DNA of 64,000 nucleotides from CAWHJN01 sp963829705. GTDB lineage: Bacteria; Bacteroidota; Rhodothermia; Rhodothermales; BA12. Location: contig CAWHJN010000001.1 in the NCBI GenBank assembly GCA_963829705.1, positions 62,001 to 126,000 on the forward strand, written 5' to 3'. Below are positions 58,452-64,000 of this stretch, one piece after another; position 1 is the first letter of the stretch, and each line of letters begins with the position of its first letter. The notes below the pieces were generated by a model. That model was not told where the DNA came from. It ran no database searches and saw only the letters and a list, made by a program, of their open reading frames with translations. A program made the position numbers and the translations under genes.

Positions 58452-59165
58452 TCAGATCGTGCCCAGGAGTTCGACGGGCACCTCGCCCGTGCCACCATCC
58501 GGTAGCACGACAGAAGCGACGCCTGCCCGCGTACTTGCGAGCACGACGACCTCGCCCGCGTGCAGCCGGGCAGAAGCACCCTCCGCGTCGCGCGCGACCA
58601 CGTTTTCCAGCACGACGGCGCGGTGCTGCGCGCCCACGTCCGCCGAGAGCGCGTAGGCGATGGCCAGCACCATCACGCCCAGCGCGCCTGCCACGGCGAC
58701 GCCCCGCCGCAGCCACGCACTGCGCGGACGCGACCAGATGCGCCACGCCGCCAGCAGCGCGGCCAGCAGGAAGAGCGCGAACCCCATCCACCAGAGCGCG
58801 AGCGGCGAGACGGCTCGGCGCAGGTTGCTCCACGCCTGCTGCCACGGGGGCACGACCTGCGCGGGTGCGTCGAGGCCGAGGCGGGCGCGGACGAGGGCGA
58901 GGTTGTGCGCCACGCCCTCATCGCCGGGCGCGAGTGCATCGGCCTTCTCGAAATACTGCACGGCGCGCGGCAGGCTGTCGAGGCGCACGTACGTCGTGCC
59001 GAGGTTGTAGTAGAGTGCGGCGCTGCCCTGCCCGGCGTCGAGAATATCATGGTAGCGGGCACGTGCGCCGGCATAATCGCCCGCGTCGAACAGCGCGTTG
59101 GCCGCTTCGAGGGAGCGGTCGGGCGCGACGAACGCGAGTTGCAGCAGGATCAGGAGCGTCGTCAT
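58452..59165 (-). CDS. batE: BatE-like TPR/SH3 protein
   Basis: 237 residues. The signal-like N-terminus LLILLQLAFVAP leads to about three TPR motifs (ANALFDAGDYAGARARYHDIL; AALYYNLGTTYVRLDSLPRAVQYFEKA). Two membrane helices follow (LALWWMGFALFLLAALLAAW and GVAVAGALGVMVLAIAYAL). The C-terminus is an SH3-like module (VVARDAEGASARLHAGEVVVL). This order is that of BatE in Bacteroidota bat operons. It overlaps batD by four bases. Confidence 0.85.
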   Translation of the reverse strand: MTTLLILLQLAFVAPDRSLEAANALFDAGDYAGARARYHDILDAGQGSAALYYNLGTTYVRLDSLPRAVQYFEKADALAPGDEGVAHNLALVRARLGLDAPAQVVPPWQQAWSNLRRAVSPLALWWMGFALFLLAALLAAWRIWSRPRSAWLRRGVAVAGALGVMVLAIAYALSADVGAQHRAVVLENVVARDAEGASARLHAGEVVVLASTRAGVASVVLPDGGTGEVPVELLGTI

Positions 59166-60988
59166 GCGGGCCGGGTGGATACCTGCTGGTCGAGGTCGAC
59201 GATGAGCGCGGCGGCGGCTTCGCGGTCGGCCTGCTGCTGCGCGAGGGGCGGCACCACGGGCGCGAAGCGCACCTGATCGCAGCGTTCGAGCAGGCCACGC
59301 AACCCGTCGATGGCGTCCGGTGCGACGCCCGCCTCCCGGAGGTGCGCATCGAGGGCGGCGCGCGTCAGGCCGCGCTCGGCGAGGTTGAGACGCGCGCCGA
59401 CGAAGCCGAGGAGGGCTTTTTCGAGCGCGTCGTAATAGCCGCGGGCATCGCCGTTTTCGAGGTAGAGGCTGGCTTCTTTGAGGTGTTTACGGGCCAGCGG
59501 GTGCGCCGACCGGCTCCGCGCCAGCCCAACGTTGGCGGCGAGGTGGTCGCGGTGGCGGCGTGCGGCTGTCAGGCCGATGAGCGCCAGCAGCGGCAGCGCC
59601 AGCAGCGCGTACGGCCACGCCCGCCTGTGGAGCGGGCGCTCGTGCAGCAGCACCCATCCATCTGCCTCCGGCATCAACCCCGCGAGGGCGTCGGTGGGCA
59701 GCAGGTCGGTACCCGGCGCGACCTCCCCCGTCACCACGAGTGTCGTGCCGTCGCCGGTGAGCGTCTGGTAGGCGCGGGTGGACGGGTCGAAGTACGAGAA
59801 CGCGACGGCTGGCAGCGGGAACGTGCCGTTGGCGCGGGGCACGAGGGCGTACTCGAAAGAGCGGCTGCCCGAGACGCCCGCAGCGGTGCGGCTGATGTCG
59901 AGCGTCGTCGTGGGGTCGAAGACTTCGATGGCTCCGGGCGCATCGAGGCGCGGGGGTTCGAGCGTCGAGAGGTTGCCGGTGCCCGAGATCGACACCTTCA
60001 GCCGCGTGGCCTCGCCCACTTCGAGCGCCGTCTGGTCGTAGGAGGTGGCGAGCCGGTAGCGGCCCACGGCACCGGTGAAACTGCCCGGCGCGCCGTCGGG
60101 CAGGGGCGTGATGCGGAGGTTGAGCGGTGGGGAGGTGATGCGCGTCGTCTCCAACTGCCCGCGCCTGCCGAACATGCTGAACGGGTCGCGGCTGCGCTGC
60201 GGCACGATCACGTCGGCCTCGACGGCGAGGCCATCGACGGTGAGCGCGCCGCTGCGCGTGGCGAAGAGGGCGACGCGTTTGAGTTCGATGGTCTGGTAGC
60301 GCTCGCCGTTATACACCACGGTCTGCGGGACGGGATGGCTGTCGACGTCGATCTCCTCGCGCCAGAAGCCCACGGCGTCCCACGAATCGGCCAGGCGAAG
60401 CTGCCGAAACTGGAAGCCGGGACGGAAAAACAGCTTGTAGACGACCATCACGCCTTCGTTCTGGTACGCCGATGTTTTCGACGGCGTGACCTGGATGAAC
60501 AGGTCGCTCGGCTCGATGGTCGTCGGCGCGTCGTCCACGGGATCGCCCCACGGGTCGCGGGCGGAAGGACGCGTGCGCTTCTGCGCCTGCCCCTCGACGC
60601 GGATGGTGATGGGATCCGTCGAGCGCAACTCCTTTCCGATTTGCACGGTCGCGCCGTCGATGCGGGCGGTGCCCTCGCGCAGCGGGCGGTAACGCCACGT
60701 GAAGCGCAGCGTCTGCTGCATCAGCCCGTTGGCGATGGTGGTGCTGCGCTGCGTGCTCGGCGCGGGGCTGACGAGGGCGAGGCCCAGCGTGCCCGGCGCG
60801 TCGGGCATCGTCACCTGGCCGAAACGCTCCCCGGCAATCTCGATGGAATAGTCGACGTACTCCTGCCGCCCGATTCGGTCGGCATCGACGAAAGCGCGCA
60901 CCGTCACCGACTGCGCGTGTGCGGAGGGGCTGAACAGAGCAGCCCCGAGGAGGGACGTCCAGAAAAAGACGAAGAAACGCATCGTCAC
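59162..60988 (-). CDS. batD: BatD-like outer-side protein
   Basis: 608 residues from GTG 60988 (GTGA overlap with the upstream stop) or ATG 60982. Signal peptide FFVFFWTSLLGAALFSPSAHA; Ig-like beta repeats follow, with EGVMVVYKLFFRPGFQFRQLRL and LKVSISGTGNLSTLEPPRL as BatD landmarks. One C-terminal membrane helix (ALLALPLLALIGLTAA) precedes a cytoplasmic helical tail. BatD belongs to the oxidative-stress/aerotolerance system with the VWA proteins BatA and BatB. Confidence 0.9.
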   Translation of the reverse strand: MTMRFFVFFWTSLLGAALFSPSAHAQSVTVRAFVDADRIGRQEYVDYSIEIAGERFGQVTMPDAPGTLGLALVSPAPSTQRSTTIANGLMQQTLRFTWRYRPLREGTARIDGATVQIGKELRSTDPITIRVEGQAQKRTRPSARDPWGDPVDDAPTTIEPSDLFIQVTPSKTSAYQNEGVMVVYKLFFRPGFQFRQLRLADSWDAVGFWREEIDVDSHPVPQTVVYNGERYQTIELKRVALFATRSGALTVDGLAVEADVIVPQRSRDPFSMFGRRGQLETTRITSPPLNLRITPLPDGAPGSFTGAVGRYRLATSYDQTALEVGEATRLKVSISGTGNLSTLEPPRLDAPGAIEVFDPTTTLDISRTAAGVSGSRSFEYALVPRANGTFPLPAVAFSYFDPSTRAYQTLTGDGTTLVVTGEVAPGTDLLPTDALAGLMPEADGWVLLHERPLHRRAWPYALLALPLLALIGLTAARRHRDHLAANVGLARSRSAHPLARKHLKEASLYLENGDARGYYDALEKALLGFVGARLNLAERGLTRAALDAHLREAGVAPDAIDGLRGLLERCDQVRFAPVVPPLAQQQADREAAAALIVDLDQQVSTRPA

Positions 60989-61611
60989 CAGTCCTTCTCG
61001 ACGCGCCGCGCCCGCGTCTGGGGACGTGCCACGCGGCGGAGGAGGGTTTCCTCCTCGTTGCCGAGCGCCTGCAAGATGCGCTCGGCCTGCGCCTGGCTCA
61101 TCGTGCTCGGGTCGGGCTGCGGCTGCTGGCCCTGTTGGCCCTCCCGCTCTTCATCGCCGTCGCCAGGGCGGGGCTGGCCGTCCTGCTGCTCATTCTGCTT
61201 CTGCTGTTCGCCGGGGTCTGGCTGCTCGGCAGGCGGTTGACCGTCTTGCTGATTCTGCTCGTTCTGGCCCTGATTGCCGTCGCCGTTCTGCTGCTGGTCG
61301 TCCTGGTTCTGGTCGCCCTGCTGCTGCTCGTCGTTCTGGCCCTGCTGGCCGTCCTGTTTGTTCTGCTCGTCCTGCTGCTCTTTCTCCTGCTGCTCCTGTT
61401 CCTCTTTTTTGCGCTCGATCTCCTCTTTGAGTTTGAGAAGCTTGGGATCGCGTGGCGCGCGGCGCAGGCCCTCGTTGACGGTGGCGAGCGCGGCTTCGTT
61501 GTCCGCGCCGATAAACTGGTTGGCGGCCTGGTGGAACGCGGCCTCTGGCGTCTGGGCAAACGCACCAGAAACCGCGAGTGCGAGGGCGGCGAGTAAACCG
61601 AAAAACTTCAT
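60985..61611 (-). CDS. batC: BatC-like TPR protein with a Gln/Asp-rich linker
   Basis: 208 residues. Signal peptide MKFFGLLAALALAVSGAFAQ, one TPR-like pair (AFHQAANQFIGADNEAALATVNEGLRR), a long low-complexity Gln/Asn/Asp/Glu linker (about 70-170), then the conserved C-terminus QAERILQALGNEEETLLRRV found in BatC. The linker codons give C/T-poor and A/G-rich sequence on the coding strand. It lies between the TPR lipoprotein and batD. Confidence 0.85.
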   Translation of the reverse strand: MKFFGLLAALALAVSGAFAQTPEAAFHQAANQFIGADNEAALATVNEGLRRAPRDPKLLKLKEEIERKKEEQEQQEKEQQDEQNKQDGQQGQNDEQQQGDQNQDDQQQNGDGNQGQNEQNQQDGQPPAEQPDPGEQQKQNEQQDGQPRPGDGDEEREGQQGQQPQPDPSTMSQAQAERILQALGNEEETLLRRVARPQTRARRVEKDW

Positions 61612-61620
61612 CGAGAGAGG

Positions 61621-62313
61621 TCAGCGGGCGAGGGTGGGCGTGAGGTCGTTGATGTCGGCGACGGTGCCGAGGCGCTGGATGAAATCCCCGAACGCCTGCA
61701 CCGTTTCGTCTTGTTGAAGGCCCTCTTGCATGAGCGTGTGCGCGTCGCGGTAGCGGCCTTCGGCGGCGAGTTTTTCGGCGCGGGCTTTCAGTTCTTTCGC
61801 GAAGTCGGAGGGCGGAGGGGGCGGCGGGCCGCCCTGTTGGTTCTGCTCCTGCTCCATCTGCCGCTTGACGACCTCCCAGTTGTAACGTGCGTCGTCGAGG
61901 TTTTCGCGCGTGAGCAGGGCGCGGCGGAAGTAGGCGAGGGCGGCGGCACGCTGCTCGGCGGTGTACGCGGCGAGGCCGCTGTTGTAGAGCACCTCGGCGC
62001 GGAGGTCTGCGGTGGGCGCGGCGAGTGTGGCGGCGTCGAGGGCGCCGAGGGCTTCGAGGCCGTTGTTCTCGGCGAGGTACGCGAGGCCGGTGTTGTTGAG
62101 AAGCGCGGTCCGCAGGCGCGAGGGCAGCGAGTCGGTGCGCGCCAGCCCCTCGCGGTAGCCTTCGCGGGCCTCGACGTACCGGCCGAGGTCGAACTCTGCG
62201 TTGCCGCGTCGCCCGCTCAACGAGGGATCGTCGCAGCCGGTAAGGACGAGGGCGACGAGGAGCAGCACGGGATAGAGCGCACGCAGCTGTAGCAGGATAG
62301 GGGAGTGTGCCAC
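61621..62313 (-). CDS. TPR lipoprotein of the bat operon
   Basis: 230 residues from GTG 62313. The hydrophobic stretch YPVLLLVALVLTGC gives a lipobox. TPR units follow (GNAEFDLGRYVEAREGYREGLA; LYNSGLAAYTAEQRAAALAYFRRAL), then ALLTRENLDDARYNWEVVKRQMEQ, a Bat-family TPR landmark. An ATG at 62406 overlaps the batB stop (ATGA) and would add 31 residues, but that leader is encoded by a palindromic repeat element, so the start is undecided. The operon thus has two TPR proteins between batB and batD. Confidence 0.8.
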   Translation of the reverse strand: MAHSPILLQLRALYPVLLLVALVLTGCDDPSLSGRRGNAEFDLGRYVEAREGYREGLARTDSLPSRLRTALLNNTGLAYLAENNGLEALGALDAATLAAPTADLRAEVLYNSGLAAYTAEQRAAALAYFRRALLTRENLDDARYNWEVVKRQMEQEQNQQGGPPPPPPSDFAKELKARAEKLAAEGRYRDAHTLMQEGLQQDETVQAFGDFIQRLGTVADINDLTPTLAR

Positions 62314-62375
62314 GAAAACGTGCAGAGGCAGACACCCTCCTGTGTTGCGCGCCTCCTCCTTCAAGGGAGGGGTTT
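62300..62375. repeat. Palindromic element between batB and the TPR lipoprotein gene
   Basis: Contains CACGAAAACGTG and, 40 bases on, CCTCCTTCAAGGGAGG, with GTGTGCC/GGCAGACAC arms. The two imperfect hairpins look like a dispersed REP-type repeat rather than coding sequence. It may have inserted in the operon and lengthened the apparent N-terminus of the lipoprotein gene. Confidence 0.5.
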
Positions 62376-62402
62376 GCGGCTTTGTGGTATGGTGGCGCTG
62401 GG

Positions 62403-63425
62403 TCATGCTGCGGCGGCTTTGCGGCGGCGCGTGGCGGGAATCAGGCGTTCGAGCACGAGCAGGACGAGGGCGGCGGCGAGGGGCCACTGGTACTGCTCCT
62501 CATACGCCTCGAACTGCTCGACGCCCAGCGTGCCGCGCTCCAGCGACTCGATGCGGTCGGCCACGCGCCCGAGCGTCGAGGTCGTCCGGCCTACACGGAA
62601 GTAGTTGTCGGAGCCCACCAGTTCGCGCAGCGCGTCTTCTTCGAGGCGCGTCAGCACCGTCTGGCCGCTGCGGTCCTCTTTGTAACCCACGCGGCGGCTG
62701 CCGTTGTAGATGGGGATGGGCGCGCCCTCAGTCTCGCCGACGCCCGCCGCCAGCAGCACCACGCCCGCCTCTCGCGCCTGCCGCAGCACGTCCTCGGATT
62801 CTTCGATGTGGTTCTCGCCGTCGCTGACGATGAGGACGGCGCGCGAGCGAGGTGTGTCTTCCTGCTCGGCGGCTCCCTGTAACGCCTGCACGGCCCGGTT
62901 GAGTGCAGCGCCGAAGTCGGTGCCGGGCGTCGGAATCTGCGACGGATCTGCGACGTCGAGGAACAGCCGGATGGCGCTGTAATCCGTCGTGAGCGGGCAC
63001 TGCACAAAGGCGTCGCCCGCGAACAGCACCAGCCCGACGCGGTCGCCGCGCAGCGAGCCGAGCAGCTTGCGGATCTCGTTCTTGGCCCGCGCGAGCCTGC
63101 TCGGTGCCACGTCCTCGGCCTGCATTGACAGCGACACGTCGAGGGCGATCATCAGGTCGATGCCCTCGCGGTTCACCTCGCGCAGCCGCGTCCCGTAGCG
63201 TGGCCCGACGAGCGCGGATACCGCCAGCAGCACGGCCAGCACGACGAGCGCGCCTTTCCAGCGCCGCCGCCGCGTCGAGACACCATCCGCCAGCGCCTGC
63301 ACGAGCGGGCGGTCGCCCAGTCGTACCCCCGCGCGCCGCCGCTGCCACGCTGCCCACAGCAGCAGCGCCAGCACGACCGGCACGAGCGCAAACGCCCAGA
63401 AAAACGCGGGGTGGAGAAAGGTCAA
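62403..63425 (-). CDS. batB: BatB-like VWA-domain membrane protein
   Basis: 340 residues from TTG 63425. Two N-terminal helices (FFWAFALVPVVLALLLWAAW; GALVVLAVLLAVSALVG), a von Willebrand A domain with MIDAS residues in ALDVSLSMQAEDV, FAGDAFVQCPLT and VSDGENHIEE, and a C-terminal helix. The layout is that of BatB. It probably binds a partner through its metal site, with MoxR as the ATPase. It follows batA after 59 bases. Confidence 0.92.
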   Translation of the reverse strand: MTFLHPAFFWAFALVPVVLALLLWAAWQRRRAGVRLGDRPLVQALADGVSTRRRRWKGALVVLAVLLAVSALVGPRYGTRLREVNREGIDLMIALDVSLSMQAEDVAPSRLARAKNEIRKLLGSLRGDRVGLVLFAGDAFVQCPLTTDYSAIRLFLDVADPSQIPTPGTDFGAALNRAVQALQGAAEQEDTPRSRAVLIVSDGENHIEESEDVLRQAREAGVVLLAAGVGETEGAPIPIYNGSRRVGYKEDRSGQTVLTRLEEDALRELVGSDNYFRVGRTTSTLGRVADRIESLERGTLGVEQFEAYEEQYQWPLAAALVLLVLERLIPATRRRKAAAA

Positions 63426-63484
63426 GGAGGTAGTGGGGGCGGTGGGTGACGTTCAGATCACTCCCAGTGAACAATGACAAACCC

Positions 63485-64000
63485 TCATGGAAACGAACGC
63501 AGCCGCGTGGAGGCGAGGAGGACTTCCAGGAGAACGAGTGCCAGCGCGGGCCAGAGGAAAAGGGCGTAGCGTTCGGCGTAGTCGGTGTACGAGCGTTCTT
63601 CGAGTTCGGTTTTTTCCAGCTCGCCGATCTCGTCGTAGATCTCGCGGAGGGCGTCTTTGTTGGTGGCGCGGAAGTAGCGGCCACCGGTGCGTTCCGCCAC
63701 ACGCGTGAGCATGTCCTCGTCGATCTCGACGGGCACCATGCGTTGCTGCTGCACGCCGAAGGGCGTGTCGAAGGGGAAGGGCGCCTCGCCGCGCGCGCCG
63801 ACGCCGATGGTGTAGACGCGCACGTTCATCGTCTGCGCCACCTCCGAGGCCGTCTCGGGATCGACCTCGCCGCGGTTGTTCTGCCCGTCAGTGAGTACGA
63901 CGGCGACCTTGCTCTCCGCTGACGAATCCTTCAGCCGGCTCACCGCCATCGCCAGCGCCGTTCCGATGGCCGTGCCGTCCTCGATGACGCCGATCTCGGT
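63485..64000 (-). CDS. batA: BatA-like VWA-domain membrane protein (5' end beyond window)
   Basis: Only the last 171 codons are present. The sequence enters as EIGVIEDGTAIGTALAMAVSRLKDS, then VAVVLTDGQNNRGEVDPETASEVAQ and GVGARGEAPFP, followed by the C-terminal helix YALFLWPALALVLLEVLLA. These match the second half of the BatA VWA domain. The N-terminal helices and the DxSxS part of the metal site lie outside the window. Confidence 0.92.
   Translation of the reverse strand, partial: TEIGVIEDGTAIGTALAMAVSRLKDSSAESKVAVVLTDGQNNRGEVDPETASEVAQTMNVRVYTIGVGARGEAPFPFDTPFGVQQQRMVPVEIDEDMLTRVAERTGGRYFRATNKDALREIYDEIGELEKTELEERSYTDYAERYALFLWPALALVLLEVLLASTRLRSFP

Noticed and set aside
58535..61240. A 901-codon plus-strand frame across batE, batD and batC
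   Set aside because: It spans three coupled minus-strand genes and has an Arg/Pro-rich, low-complexity translation.

Overview
The window is GC-rich, densely packed chromosomal DNA from what looks like a member of Rhodothermota (Bacteroidota, Rhodothermia, perhaps near Rubricoccaceae or Rhodothermaceae). This placement is inferred. The main reasons are a Bat/aerotolerance operon, the tail of a type IX secretion C-terminal sorting domain, a response regulator fused to a thioredoxin-reductase-like domain, few Shine-Dalgarno sequences, and many 1-4 base stop/start overlaps. I see no prophage, insertion sequence, integrase or CRISPR array.

Layout. 1-4.1 kb: an exported RCC1-repeat protein (cut by the left edge), a two-gene membrane operon divergent from a winged-helix regulator with a polytopic membrane tail, and an EamA exporter. 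4.2-8.5 kb: tRNA-Lys(CTT), a thioredoxin-like gene with a broken start, a TerB-like protein, a sorting-domain remnant, FxsA, a flavoprotein and a CAP-domain lipoprotein. 8.4-13.7 kb: MoxR and three periplasmic foldases in one operon. 13.9-16.6 kb: ECF sigma/anti-sigma pair and gltX. 16.6-21.7 kb: meaB, both methylmalonyl-CoA mutase subunits and a SpoU/TrmH methyltransferase. 21.8-28.1 kb: LEA-like lipoprotein, cmk, rpsA, an ACT-domain malic enzyme and nth.

The centre (28-44.4 kb) is an alpha-glucan/trehalose locus: treS-maltokinase fusion, glgE, glgX/treX, a membrane histidine kinase, treY, treZ and malQ. Together these could run a cycle: trehalose to maltose to maltose-1-phosphate to alpha-1,4-glucan (TreS, Mak, GlgE), debranching by GlgX, return to trehalose by TreY/TreZ, and chain shuffling by MalQ. 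The rest holds a cyclic-nucleotide-domain kinase with its regulator/oxidoreductase partner, a hotdog thioesterase, a hemolysin-III protein, queE, a phosphatase-family lipoprotein, speA, topA, rsgA, two small unknown genes, tdk, and a bat operon that runs off the right edge.

Two features cut across the gene list. First, many gaps between genes hold degenerate tandem heptanucleotide tracts in several unrelated sequence families, like the short tandem repeats of some cyanobacteria. They often abut or overlap a start or stop codon, and two occur as inverted pairs. Second, four otherwise good genes each need one single-base frame correction, two of them in G runs, which suggests either consensus errors or real decay.
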